Source: Dehalococcoidales bacterium
GTDB lineage: Bacteria > Chloroflexota > Dehalococcoidia > Dehalococcoidales > CSSed11-197
Direction of reading: 5' to 3'
DNA: 37,821 nt
Assembly (NCBI GenBank): GCA_028717385.1
Contig: JAQUNW010000011.1
Location: 1-37,821, forward strand
This document shows, piece after piece, positions 1 to 7,558 of this stretch; the stretch's first letter is position 1; each line of letters opens with the position of its first letter. Made by a program: the position numbers and the translations under genes. The notes under the pieces are model-generated. The model was not told where the DNA came from. It searched no databases and saw only the letters and a list, made by a program, of their open reading frames with translations.

Positions 1-112
1 TTACCCTTGCCTCGATTTCCTTTGACTTGGGGTGAGAGAGTATATCGTTGATCTTTTGCATCCAACGACTATAGCCTCTCGGGTAATAACTTTCCACATA
101 TATCTGTTTCAT
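1..112 (-). CDS. Probable transposase/integrase, N-terminal fragment (cut by window edge)
   Basis: An open frame starts at ATG 112 on the minus strand and runs off the window after about 37 codons. The protein begins MKQIYVESYYPRGYSRW and continues with a basic, helical stretch. From memory this opening resembles integrase-core transposases that carry an N-terminal helix-turn-helix, but no catalytic residues lie inside the window, so family and function are inference. The start is supported by the ATG lying just after a hairpin that holds a GGAGGTG sequence. It could instead be an unrelated DNA-binding protein. Confidence 0.45.
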   Translation of the reverse strand, partial: MKQIYVESYYPRGYSRWMQKINDILSHPKSKEIEARV

Positions 113-147
113 TAAAAAGACTCCCGGTTATCACCTCCCCGGGAGTC
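113..147 (-). terminator. Terminator-like hairpin with a Shine-Dalgarno sequence in its loop, before the transposase-like gene
   Basis: Bases 119-127 (GACTCCCGG) pair perfectly with 139-147 (CCGGGAGTC). Read on the minus strand, the 9-bp stem is followed by a run of five T and then by the ATG at 112. The 11-nt loop (128-138) reads GGAGGTGATAA on the minus strand, a near-perfect ribosome binding site, but it lies about 19 nt from the ATG in linear distance. The structure could stop read-through transcription or occlude translation, both known strategies in insertion sequences. Its role here is inferred. Confidence 0.5.
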
Positions 148-215
148 CAATATGTATCTGAACTTTTGCAGAATGAAGATAGCTTTGTATTTACGAGTTA
201 CGAGATGCCTGGAGT

Positions 216-245
216 TTGATTTCAATACGATGGGGCCTGTAGAAT
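216..245 (+). promoter_or_regulatory. Possible promoter and palindrome before the cation antiporter gene
   Basis: TTGATT (216-221) and TAGAAT (240-245) are separated by 18 nt and resemble a sigma-70 promoter. Downstream, 252-260 (ATTAGTTTG) and 263-272 (CAAATCTAAT) form an imperfect palindrome between the -10 and the ribosome binding site GGAGG (277-281), which could be an operator. Nothing else was recognised in the 147-292 gap. Confidence 0.3.
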
Positions 246-292
246 GTTCAGATTAGTTTGACCAAATCTAATACTTGGAGGCATTCTGACTG

Positions 293-1285
293 ATGGTATG
301 GCTAAAACTGATTTTGTGTTGCGCCATTATATTGATAGCGGGTACGAAGTTAGCCCGTTATGGAGACGCCATTTCTGAGAGAACCGGCTTGGGAGGTATG
401 TGGATAGGCCTGGTTTTAATTGCACTTGTAACATCCATGCCAGAAATGGTAACAGGTATAAGTTCAGCTGCGATTGTAGGCAAACCCGATATGGCACTGG
501 GGAATTTCTGGGGGAGCTGTACATTTAACCTCACCATACTTGCTATTCTTGACATAATGAATAGAAAAGCCCCGGCGTTGTCCTTGGCTAATAGTCGCAA
601 CATATTACCAGCCGTGATGGGAATCATTTTAATATCATTTGCCGGACTCACCATTTTGATCGGTGATCCGGTTACCAAGCTTTCTATTGGCTGGCTGGCA
701 ATCACCAGTATTGTCATTTTTGGCAGTTATTTATTCGGTATAAGACAAATGTTTATCTATGACCAGAAGCACCCAGAACCGAAAGTTGAAGAGTCGGATA
801 AATATTCACATTTAAGCAGTATTCGAATATATGGAACTTTCGCACTGGCGGCTCTGGCGATTATCGGGGGCGGCATCTGGTTATCACTGATCGGAGATGA
901 AATTTCAGTAACCTATAACCTCAGTGCCAACTTTGTTGGAAGTCTGTTTCTGGCAATCGGCACGTCTTTACCCGAACTTGTGGTAGCCATAACAGCGCTT
1001 CGAATGGGGAGTATTGACCTGGCAGTAGGCGATATACTAGGTGCCAATATGTTGAATACCGCCAACATTTTTATAACTGATCTTTTTTATACCCCCGGCC
1101 CTTTGTTGGCAGAGGTATCACTGCGTAATCTTTTCACAGCAGGCACTATGGTAGTGATGACATTGCTCGTAATCGCCGGATTAAAGTTAAAAATGAAACG
1201 AAAAACATTTGGTTTTATCAGCTGGAATACTCTGCTAATTATAATCCTTTACTTGTCAATTTCATTCGTTTTGTTTTATTATTAG
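293..1285 (+). CDS. Ca2+/Na+ antiporter-like membrane protein (CaCA family)
   Basis: A 330-aa, highly hydrophobic protein with about ten membrane segments and an internal duplication typical of the sodium/calcium exchanger family. The alpha-1 repeat is visible as TSMPE (47-51) and GNFWGS (70-75), and the alpha-2 repeat as GTSLPELV and GDILGANMLN around residues 222-258. These repeats carry the acidic and polar ion-binding residues in known members, so exchange of Ca2+ or another divalent ion for Na+, K+ or H+ across the inner membrane is likely. A central hydrophilic stretch (KHPEPKVEESDK) separates the halves. Length is normal for the bacterial family. The start at 293 is preceded by GGAGG at 277-281, an 11-nt spacing that is somewhat long. 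The gene appears monocistronic. The transported ion cannot be assigned from sequence alone. Confidence 0.85.
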   Translation: MVWLKLILCCAIILIAGTKLARYGDAISERTGLGGMWIGLVLIALVTSMPEMVTGISSAAIVGKPDMALGNFWGSCTFNLTILAILDIMNRKAPALSLANSRNILPAVMGIILISFAGLTILIGDPVTKLSIGWLAITSIVIFGSYLFGIRQMFIYDQKHPEPKVEESDKYSHLSSIRIYGTFALAALAIIGGGIWLSLIGDEISVTYNLSANFVGSLFLAIGTSLPELVVAITALRMGSIDLAVGDILGANMLNTANIFITDLFYTPGPLLAEVSLRNLFTAGTMVVMTLLVIAGLKLKMKRKTFGFISWNTLLIIILYLSISFVLFYY

Positions 1286-1298
1286 CATCTGTTTTCAC

Positions 1299-1332
1299 TT
1301 GCTGGAAGACGTTCAAAAATTATTTCCAGCAA
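1299..1332. other. Inverted repeat after the antiporter gene
   Basis: TTGCTGGAA (1299-1307) and TTCCAGCAA (1324-1332) can form a perfect 9-bp stem with a 16-nt loop just downstream of the antiporter stop codon. There is no T-run after it, so it may be a weak or factor-assisted terminator. The rest of the gap to the tRNA holds only the putative tRNA promoter. Confidence 0.3.
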
Positions 1333-1373
1333 TCATAATTACCGAATCTCATCCTTGAACCAGTTAGTGAACA

Positions 1374-1403
1374 TTGCTTAAACTTTAAGCTATAGGGTAA
1401 AAT
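1374..1403 (+). promoter_or_regulatory. Putative promoter of tRNA-Arg(CCG)
   Basis: TTGCTT (1374-1379) and TAAAAT (1398-1403) are 18 nt apart. The expected transcription start lies 5-10 nt before the tRNA 5' end at 1414. With no obvious terminator after the tRNA, this promoter could also feed the oxidoreductase operon. Confidence 0.4.
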
Positions 1404-1413
1404 TAGCGGATAC

Positions 1414-1485
1414 GCCCCTGTAGCTCAGAGGATAGAGCACCGGCCTCCGGAGCCGGTTGCGAGAGTTCGAGTCTCTCCAGGGGCG
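1414..1485 (+). tRNA. tRNA-Arg (anticodon CCG)
   Basis: A complete cloverleaf can be folded by eye. Acceptor GCCCCTG (1414-1420) pairs with CAGGGGC (1478-1484), with discriminator G1485. The D-arm is GCTC/GAGC, the anticodon arm is CCGGC-CTCCGGA-GCCGG with anticodon CCG, and the T-arm is GAGAG-TTCGAGT-CTCTC. The variable loop is short (4 nt) and the CCA end is not encoded. It decodes CGG. Confidence 0.95.
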
Positions 1486-1520
1486 GTGCTTATTAAAAAA
1501 CAAATAGCGGGAGGCTCATT

Positions 1521-2090
1521 ATAGTTACCAAACATAATATTATTGGAATCCGGTGGCACGGTCGGGGTGGCCAAGGGGCGGTAACTTCAGCCGAACTTAT
1601 AGCGAGAGCAGCCATCGAAACCGGTGGATATGCCCAGGCATTCCCAGCATTCGGGCCAGAAAGGCGCGGAGCGCCGGTTCTTGCCTTTGATCGAATTAGT
1701 TCCGGCCCGATACGTAGCCGTGCCGAAGTTAACGATCCGAATATTGTCGTTGTTCTCGATCCCCGCCTGATGGACGCGGTAAACGTAACAGCAGGTATGG
1801 AACACAATGGATTGATTATAGTCAACACCAGGCTTAATCCCGATGAAATCAGCGCCCGTTATGATAACCGATTCCGGGTAGCTACAGTAGATGCTAATAC
1901 CATTGCCAGAGAGGTTCTGGGGGTTCCTATTGTCAATACAACCATGATGGGAGCACTTATAAAAGCCAGCGGCATATTAAAACCCGAAGATCTGGTTGAG
2001 CCTCTTAAAGACCGTTTTGGCCGTCTGGCAGAAAAGAATATTAACGCCATGAACCGGGCATTTAAAGAAACCATGATAAAGGAGCAGTAG
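1521..2090 (+). CDS. porG: 2-oxoacid:ferredoxin oxidoreductase, gamma subunit (non-canonical start)
   Basis: The frame encodes a full-length gamma subunit of about 189 aa with the family N-terminus HGRGGQGAVT near residue 15, followed by AFPAFGPERRGAP. In four-subunit pyruvate/2-oxoacid:ferredoxin oxidoreductases this domain helps bind CoA. Notably, the frame has no ATG, GTG or TTG ahead of these conserved residues: the first ATG, at 1770, would remove about 83 residues. An in-frame stop at 1494 limits the N-terminus. The best start is ATA at 1521, 6 nt after GGGAGG (1509-1514); ATT at 1518 (3 nt spacing) and GTT at 1524 are alternatives. It lies 35 nt after tRNA-Arg(CCG) and is the first gene of the operon. 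The product identity is firm; the exact start is not. Confidence 0.85.
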   Translation: MVTKHNIIGIRWHGRGGQGAVTSAELIARAAIETGGYAQAFPAFGPERRGAPVLAFDRISSGPIRSRAEVNDPNIVVVLDPRLMDAVNVTAGMEHNGLIIVNTRLNPDEISARYDNRFRVATVDANTIAREVLGVPIVNTTMMGALIKASGILKPEDLVEPLKDRFGRLAEKNINAMNRAFKETMIKEQ

Positions 2091-2091
2091 A

Positions 2092-2385
2092 TTGGCTAAA
2101 CCAGACAACGAACTTACCTGGCAAGACATTGAAATAGGGGCTATAGTCACGACCCCAGGCAATGCCAGCCAGTATCGCACTGGCGACTGGCGTTCCCAGC
2201 GGCCAGAGTACATATTTGATCGATGTATCAAATGTGGAGTATGTGCCATTTATTGCCCCGAAGGCTGCATAAATCAAAACAAGGAAGGCTTTTTTGAGGC
2301 TGATATGTTCTATTGTAAAGGGTGCGGCATCTGCGCCACTGAATGCCCCGTATATGTAATTAGTATGACAGAGGAGGTTGAATAA
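2092..2385 (+). CDS. porD: 2-oxoacid:ferredoxin oxidoreductase, delta (ferredoxin-like) subunit
   Basis: A 97-aa ferredoxin-like protein with two classical [4Fe-4S] motifs: C45, C48, C51, C55 and C75, C78, C81, C85. In four-subunit enzymes the delta subunit carries electrons from the TPP site towards ferredoxin. Translation starts at TTG 2092, supported by AAAGGAG a few bases upstream at the end of porG; there is no ATG at that position. Its stop codon overlaps the ATG of porA (TAATG), a sign of translational coupling. Gene order gamma-delta-alpha-beta matches the well-known four-subunit arrangement. Confidence 0.95.
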   Translation: MAKPDNELTWQDIEIGAIVTTPGNASQYRTGDWRSQRPEYIFDRCIKCGVCAIYCPEGCINQNKEGFFEADMFYCKGCGICATECPVYVISMTEEVE

Positions 2386-3560
2386 TGGCTAAAAGAGTCG
2401 GTATTGAAACCTCCATAGCAATCAGCGAAGTAGCCGCTGCTTGCGATGTAGACGTGGTAGCCGCATATCCGATTACACCACAAACTCACATCGTGGAACA
2501 TCTGGCCGACCTGGTTGCAAATGGCGAGCTTGACGCAGAATATATTCCCGTTGAATCAGAGCACTCTGCCATGAGTGCGTGTCTGGGCTCAGCTGCATCA
2601 GGAGCCAGAACTTTTACAGCTTCGGCAGGGCAGGGTCTCGAGCTAATGCATGAAGTTCTATTTGTAGCCAGCGCGATGAGGCTGCCAGTAGTTATGGCGG
2701 TTACCAACCGCGCTGTTTCATCTCCTCTAAGTGTTTGGGGTGACCATTCAGACGTGATGGCTGCCCGAGATGTAGGATGGATTCAGTTATTTGTTGAAAA
2801 TGGACAGGAAGCCGTTGATAATATAATCTGCGCCTTCAGGATGGGCGAAGATCCCAACGTGTTACTTCCAGTGATGGTAAACCTTGATGGGTTCCATCTA
2901 TCTCATATGATAGAACCCATTATTATCCCTGAAAAAGAAGAAGTAAGTCGGTTTTTACCCCCAAACAACTACCCATTACCGCTTCATCCCGATAAGCCAG
3001 TAGCCATGGGGGACTTCGCGCCACCCTTCATCTTTACCGAGGCAAAATGGGCACAAGAAGTCAATCTAAAAAATTCATATGACACAATAATAAAAACCTG
3101 GCATGAATTCGGCCAGCAATTTGGCCGTTATTATCAGCCTGTTGAGCAATATCTTACAGATGAAGCTGACACCTTGCTGCTTACAATGGGGAGCTTCAGT
3201 GAAACTGCCATGACGGCTATTGACAGTCTGCGCGAACAAGGCCATAAGGTTGGCTTGGTGCGCATCAGATTATGGCGCCCGTTTCCTTTTGAGGAGCTAA
3301 GAAAGGCCGTTGGCGGCGTTAAAACCCTTATCGTTTTAGATAGGGCAATCTCAACCGGTGGCCCGGGGGGACCGGTTGCCAGTGAGGTTAAAGCAGCCCT
3401 TTACAACGAGCCGAAAAAGCCTGCAATTGTCAGTTTTGTTGGCGGCCTTGGTGGGCGTGATATCACCCGAGAAGGCTTTGAGACCATAATACTCCGCGGA
3501 CAAGAAATTGCAAGGAACGGAAGTCCAAATGAATATGAAATTTTCGGCGTGAGGAAATAA
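2385..3560 (+). CDS. porA: 2-oxoacid:ferredoxin oxidoreductase, alpha subunit (pyruvate-type)
   Basis: A 391-aa subunit with the pyrimidine-binding domain signature AYPITPQT (27-34), the conserved VESEHSAM segment and a C-terminal transketolase-like domain. It combines with the beta subunit to form the TPP active site that oxidatively decarboxylates pyruvate or another 2-oxoacid to acyl-CoA, reducing ferredoxin; the reaction can run in reverse for CO2 fixation. The start ATG overlaps the porD stop, with GAGGAGG upstream. Length is normal. Overall similarity feels closest to pyruvate enzymes, but the substrate (pyruvate, 2-oxoglutarate or branched 2-oxoacids) cannot be fixed by eye. Confidence 0.93.
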   Translation: MAKRVGIETSIAISEVAAACDVDVVAAYPITPQTHIVEHLADLVANGELDAEYIPVESEHSAMSACLGSAASGARTFTASAGQGLELMHEVLFVASAMRLPVVMAVTNRAVSSPLSVWGDHSDVMAARDVGWIQLFVENGQEAVDNIICAFRMGEDPNVLLPVMVNLDGFHLSHMIEPIIIPEKEEVSRFLPPNNYPLPLHPDKPVAMGDFAPPFIFTEAKWAQEVNLKNSYDTIIKTWHEFGQQFGRYYQPVEQYLTDEADTLLLTMGSFSETAMTAIDSLREQGHKVGLVRIRLWRPFPFEELRKAVGGVKTLIVLDRAISTGGPGGPVASEVKAALYNEPKKPAIVSFVGGLGGRDITREGFETIILRGQEIARNGSPNEYEIFGVRK

Positions 3561-4490
3561 ATGATAGGTCAAAGTGTATATGTCCCACGGTTGCTACCAG
3601 AAATTGAAAGCCTTGCCCCAGGTCACCGGGCTTGCATCGGTTGCGGTGAAGTGCTGGCCATCCGGCAGGCTTTTAAAGCTATCGGACGTAACGCAATAGT
3701 AGTTAATGCCACCGGCTGCATGGAGATTATCGCCAGCCAGCTACCATATACTTCATGGCGGTTACCATGGATACACACACTATTTGAGAATACAGCTGCA
3801 GTTGCATCAGGAGTAGAGGCTGGATTAAAAGTAATGGCACGCAAAGGCCGTTACAATCACCAGAATACTAAAGTAGTAGCCATAGCCGGTGACGGTGCAA
3901 CCGTTGATATTGGGCTTCAAGCTTTATCCGGAGCCCTGGAAAGAGGTCATGACTTTGTTTATATCTGCCTGGACAATGAAGGGTATATGAATACTGGTAT
4001 CCAGCGCTCTTCTGCCACGCCCTACGGAGCCACTACCACCACTTCTCCTGCTGGTAAAAAAAGCATTGGTCAATTCAGCTGGAAGAAAGACCTTCCAGGA
4101 ATAGCAGTTGCCCATCGTATTCCTTACGTAGCTACTGCCTGCCCCAGTTATCCGGTTGACCTGATTGAAAAAGTGAAGAAAGCAGTTGCCACAAAAGGGC
4201 CGTCTTACATCCATATCTTTTCGGGGTGCCCCACAGGATGGGGATGCGCTACCAATTTAACCATCAAGCTTGGACGACTGGCAGTAGAAACAGGCGTGTT
4301 TCCTTTATATGAAGTTGAGAACGGCAAATATACCATTACCTACAAACCAGAAAAGCTGCGCCCGCTCACCGATTACATGAAACCACAGCGGCGTTTCCGT
4401 CACTTGACCGAAGATACCATCAAACTGATCGAAAAGCGAGTCGCTGAGGAATATTACAAACTCTTGGAGAAAGACGAATGTCAGAAGTAA
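3561..4490 (+). CDS. porB: 2-oxoacid:ferredoxin oxidoreductase, beta subunit (TPP and 4Fe-4S binding)
   Basis: A 309-aa subunit carrying the TPP/Mg2+ motif GDGA (110-113) followed by DNE (138-140), and CIGCG (25-29), which supplies part of the [4Fe-4S] cluster ligands together with later cysteines such as those in SGCPTGWGC. The NEGYMNTGIQRS segment is typical of pyruvate-type beta subunits. It starts immediately after the porA stop with a GAGGAA ribosome binding site. Its 3' end overlaps the following NuoE-like gene by 13 nt, so the redox module downstream belongs to the same transcript. Confidence 0.94.
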   Translation: MIGQSVYVPRLLPEIESLAPGHRACIGCGEVLAIRQAFKAIGRNAIVVNATGCMEIIASQLPYTSWRLPWIHTLFENTAAVASGVEAGLKVMARKGRYNHQNTKVVAIAGDGATVDIGLQALSGALERGHDFVYICLDNEGYMNTGIQRSSATPYGATTTTSPAGKKSIGQFSWKKDLPGIAVAHRIPYVATACPSYPVDLIEKVKKAVATKGPSYIHIFSGCPTGWGCATNLTIKLGRLAVETGVFPLYEVENGKYTITYKPEKLRPLTDYMKPQRRFRHLTEDTIKLIEKRVAEEYYKLLEKDECQK

Positions 4491-4945
4491 GTGTTAAAGA
4501 GGAGATCTTGGGGGATATTCTTGACAGATATAACCGAGACCGCGGACAACTCATTTCTATACTGCAGGACATACAGACTGAATACAATTATTTGCCCCGA
4601 GAAGCTATAAATTTTGTCAGCAGTGAACTTGGTATTCCTCTGAGTCAGGTTTACAGTGTTGCCACATTCTTCAAAGCATTCTCGCTTAAACCCAGAGGCC
4701 GTCATACCGTACATGTTTGTATGGGAACTGCTTGTCACGTCAGAGGTGCTACACAAATACTTGAGCAAATGGGTAATGAAATGAACGTAGGTTGTGGAGG
4801 TACCACCAAAGATGGCAAGTTTACTCTTGAAAGTGTTAACTGTGTTGGTGCATGTGCCCTTGGGCCGGTGGTTGTGGTCGACGGAGAGTATGCTGGTCAG
4901 ATGACGGTTAATAAGATAAAACCGCTACTGGAGAAATATGATTAA
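4478..4945 (+). CDS. NuoE/HndA-like [2Fe-2S] thioredoxin-fold subunit
   Basis: A 155-aa protein of the 24-kDa complex I subunit family. The four [2Fe-2S] ligands are C81, C86, C122 and C126 (CMGTAC and CVGAC), and the N-terminal helical region (LPREAINFVSSELGIP) is typical. In NADH-linked hydrogenases and complex I this subunit docks on the NuoF-like flavoprotein. A GGAG sequence precedes the ATG inside the end of porB. It forms one unit with the next two genes and presumably provides electron transfer between NAD(H) and the oxidoreductase. Regulation would be that of the operon. Confidence 0.92.
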   Translation: MSEVSVKEEILGDILDRYNRDRGQLISILQDIQTEYNYLPREAINFVSSELGIPLSQVYSVATFFKAFSLKPRGRHTVHVCMGTACHVRGATQILEQMGNEMNVGCGGTTKDGKFTLESVNCVGACALGPVVVVDGEYAGQMTVNKIKPLLEKYD

Positions 4946-4947
4946 CC

Positions 4948-6813
4948 ATGAGTAGAATAGTCAGTAAGTTAACCTCACTAAATGAACTTGAAAAAACGCG
5001 ATCGCTTATTGTTGCTGAACGTCCAAAGGCATCTACTATTTCCGTATGCTGTGGTACCGGTTGCCAGGCTTTTGGTGGGCAAAAAGTAGCAAAAGCCTTT
5101 AGGGATGCGATTGAATCGCACGGCCTGAAAGATCGTGCGATTGTTAAAACGACTGGTTGCCATGGTTTCTGCGAAAGAGGGCTGTTAGTTGTAATCAGGC
5201 CTCAAAACATCCTGTACCAGCATGTCCGGCCTGAGGATGTAGAAGAAATCGTCAGTGAAACTATCATGAAAGGCAAGGTGATCGAAAGATTACTTTACAT
5301 AACTTATGACAACGGTAATAAAATCGTTGCTGAAGAAGACGTGCCTTTCTACAAAAAGCAAATGAGGTTGGTATTTGGAGCCAACGGATACATAGATCCA
5401 ACCGAAATCGATGATTACATTGCCATAGGCGGTTATTCCGCTCTTGCCAAAGTTCTTTCTTCAATGAATCCCGAGCAGGTGATAGAAGAAATAGCAGCTG
5501 CCGGTCTTCGCGGTAGGGGAGGGGGCGGTTTCTTAACAGCTACCAAGTGGAAAAGCACGAAAGAAGCCCACGGCGAACCTAAATATGTTATCTGTAACTG
5601 TGATGAAGGCGACCCTGGAGCTTTTATGGACAGAAGCCTGATGGAAGGTAATCCACATAATATCCTGGAGGGTATGATAATCGGTGCTTACGCTGCCGGT
5701 TCCAGCATCGGTTTTATATATATACGTAATGAATATCCCCTGGCAGTTAAAAACGCTGAGATCGCCATTCGCCAGGCAGAAGAATACGGTTTACTGGGAG
5801 ATAATATTCTTGGTTCAGGCTTCAGTTTTAAGGTAAGCATTAACCGTGGAGGAGGTGCTTTTGTCTGCGGTGAATCAACCGCCCTCATGGCATCCATTGA
5901 GGGCAAGGTCGGAGAACCGCGCGCCAAATATGTACACACGTCTGAAAAGGGGTTGTATGATTGCCCAACAGTCCTTAACAACGTCGAGACCTGGGCTAAC
6001 GTTCCGCTGATAATCAATCGCGGTTCCGCATGGTACTCTTCGATTGGTACTGAAAACAGCAAGGGTACCAAGATCTTCTCCCTGGTTGGCAAAATAAATA
6101 ATACCGGCCTCGTTGAGGTTCCTATGGGTATTTCGCTCAGAGAAATTATATATGAGATTGGCGGAGGAATACCGGATAATAAAAAGTTTAAAGCAGTTCT
6201 CACCGGAGGCCCGTCAGGGGGCTGTATACCGGAGAGCCTGCTCGATCTGCCAGTTGACTTTGATGAGCTTACCAGAGTGGGCTCGATGATGGGATCAGGC
6301 GCCATGATCGTCATGGATGAAGACAACTGCATGGTAGACATTGCCCGTTATTTTCTCAAGTTTCTTGAAGAAGAATCCTGCGGCAAATGTGTTCCCTGCA
6401 GAGAAGGTCTGGACCGGATGAGGCAAATATTGGATGACATTAGTGAAGGAGAAGGCAAAGAATCGCACCTCGCACTGCTCGAAGAGATGTCAGCGGCAAT
6501 CCAGAATGGCTCATTATGTGGGCTGGGGCAAACAGCGCCCAACCCGGTTTTGACCACTCTTAAGTATTTTCGTGAAGAATATCTTGCGCATATCGTCGAT
6601 AAAACATGCCCTGCGGGCGTCTGCAAATCACTTGTCAGCTATAACATTGTGGATGAAAACTGTACGGCTTGCAGGTTGTGCGTGAAGGCATGTCCGGCTG
6701 AAGCTATTGAATTTATCGGCAAAAAGATTCCGGTCGTTCTTCATCAAGACAAATGCACGAAATGCGGCGCATGCATGAAAGCATGCAAGTTCAATGCAGT
6801 AGAAATAAGATAG
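4948..6813 (+). CDS. NuoF/HndC-like NADH-binding flavoprotein with extra ferredoxin domains
   Basis: A 621-aa multidomain flavoprotein. An N-terminal thioredoxin-like [2Fe-2S] domain has C34/C35, C39, C71 and C75. The NuoF core follows, with GLRGRGGGGF (186-195), CNCDEGDPGAF for FMN/NADH binding, and the [4Fe-4S] motif ESCGKCVPC near residue 476. Two C-terminal [4Fe-4S] motifs (CTACRLCVKAC and CTKCGACMKAC) extend from about 567 to 621. This architecture is that of HndC/HydB subunits of NAD(P)-linked or electron-bifurcating [FeFe]-hydrogenases, yet no hydrogenase catalytic subunit is present here. The likely role is NAD(H) oxidation or reduction coupled to ferredoxin and the upstream oxidoreductase; coupling is inferred from gene order. 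Confidence 0.92.
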   Translation: MSRIVSKLTSLNELEKTRSLIVAERPKASTISVCCGTGCQAFGGQKVAKAFRDAIESHGLKDRAIVKTTGCHGFCERGLLVVIRPQNILYQHVRPEDVEEIVSETIMKGKVIERLLYITYDNGNKIVAEEDVPFYKKQMRLVFGANGYIDPTEIDDYIAIGGYSALAKVLSSMNPEQVIEEIAAAGLRGRGGGGFLTATKWKSTKEAHGEPKYVICNCDEGDPGAFMDRSLMEGNPHNILEGMIIGAYAAGSSIGFIYIRNEYPLAVKNAEIAIRQAEEYGLLGDNILGSGFSFKVSINRGGGAFVCGESTALMASIEGKVGEPRAKYVHTSEKGLYDCPTVLNNVETWANVPLIINRGSAWYSSIGTENSKGTKIFSLVGKINNTGLVEVPMGISLREIIYEIGGGIPDNKKFKAVLTGGPSGGCIPESLLDLPVDFDELTRVGSMMGSGAMIVMDEDNCMVDIARYFLKFLEEESCGKCVPCREGLDRMRQILDDISEGEGKESHLALLEEMSAAIQNGSLCGLGQTAPNPVLTTLKYFREEYLAHIVDKTCPAGVCKSLVSYNIVDENCTACRLCVKACPAEAIEFIGKKIPVVLHQDKCTKCGACMKACKFNAVEIR

Positions 6814-6824
6814 CGGAGTAATAA

Positions 6825-7550
6825 ATGGTAACGCTTAAAATTGACGGAAGAGAAATTCAAGCGGAATCGGGTAAAACAGTTCTCGAAGCTGCTCAGGATA
6901 ACAATATATATATACCGACTTTATGTGTCAGTGAGGCAGTAGCCGCGTATGGAGCATGTCGTCTTTGTATGGTTGAAATTACTACTGGTAAACGCAAAAG
7001 ACTTGTTGCATCCTGCTTATATGAAGTATCCAATGGATTGGTAGTAGAAACACAAACAGAGCGGGTTTTAAACATAAGACGCCTGGTAATGGAATTACTG
7101 CTTGCCCGCTGCCCCAATTCGCCGGAAGTCATCGAAATGGCCCGGAGCGTCGGCATTGAAGCCAGCCGATTTCAGGCAGAAGAGGAAAACAATTTCTGCG
7201 TTCTATGCGCTTTATGCACTCGGGTTTGCCGTGAAGTTGTCGGCAAAAGCGCAATAAGCCTCGTCAGCAGAGGAACAGAGCGTAAAGTAGCACTACCGTT
7301 TTGTGATGATGCTGATGCGTGTATCGCCTGCGGATCTTGCGCTCAGATTTGTCCTACCGACGCAATTACGATGGAAGATCAGGGAGACAAACGAATCATT
7401 ACCTGGCCGAGTTCAAGTCATGAATTTAAAATGAAAAAGTGCGAATCCTGTGGAAACTATTTCGCACCGGAAAAGCAAGTTTCTTTTATGATGAAAAAAA
7501 GCGGTCTGGAGGCAGAGAAGTTCAATCTGTGCATGACTTGTCGCCCCTAA
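6825..7550 (+). CDS. HoxU/NuoG-N-like iron-sulfur subunit with a C-terminal Cys4 motif
   Basis: A 241-aa iron-sulfur protein. It begins with a plant-type [2Fe-2S] domain (C34, C45, C48, C64) and continues with two [4Fe-4S] motifs (C125, C128, C131, C135 and C166, C169, C172, C176). The histidine-ligated cluster motif of NuoG is not evident, and there is no H-cluster or molybdopterin domain, so it is an electron-transfer subunit rather than a catalytic one. The C-terminal 40 residues carry C206, C209, C236 and C239, a possible zinc ribbon or further cluster site. GGAG lies 6 nt before the ATG. It is the last gene of the operon; no clear terminator follows before the tRNA-Pro promoter. Confidence 0.88.
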   Translation: MVTLKIDGREIQAESGKTVLEAAQDNNIYIPTLCVSEAVAAYGACRLCMVEITTGKRKRLVASCLYEVSNGLVVETQTERVLNIRRLVMELLLARCPNSPEVIEMARSVGIEASRFQAEEENNFCVLCALCTRVCREVVGKSAISLVSRGTERKVALPFCDDADACIACGSCAQICPTDAITMEDQGDKRIITWPSSSHEFKMKKCESCGNYFAPEKQVSFMMKKSGLEAEKFNLCMTCRP

Positions 7551-7558
7551 CGATTGAA

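Noticed and set aside
5688-6341. 217-aa open frame on the minus strand
   Set aside because: It lies wholly antisense to the NuoF-like gene, which has clear motifs; the frame shows no family features and is a shadow of codon bias.
4478-7550. [FeFe]-hydrogenase operon
   Set aside because: The electron-transfer subunits fit, but no H-cluster motifs (TSCCPxW or similar) occur in any frame; the HoxU-like protein ends shortly after its ferredoxin domain.
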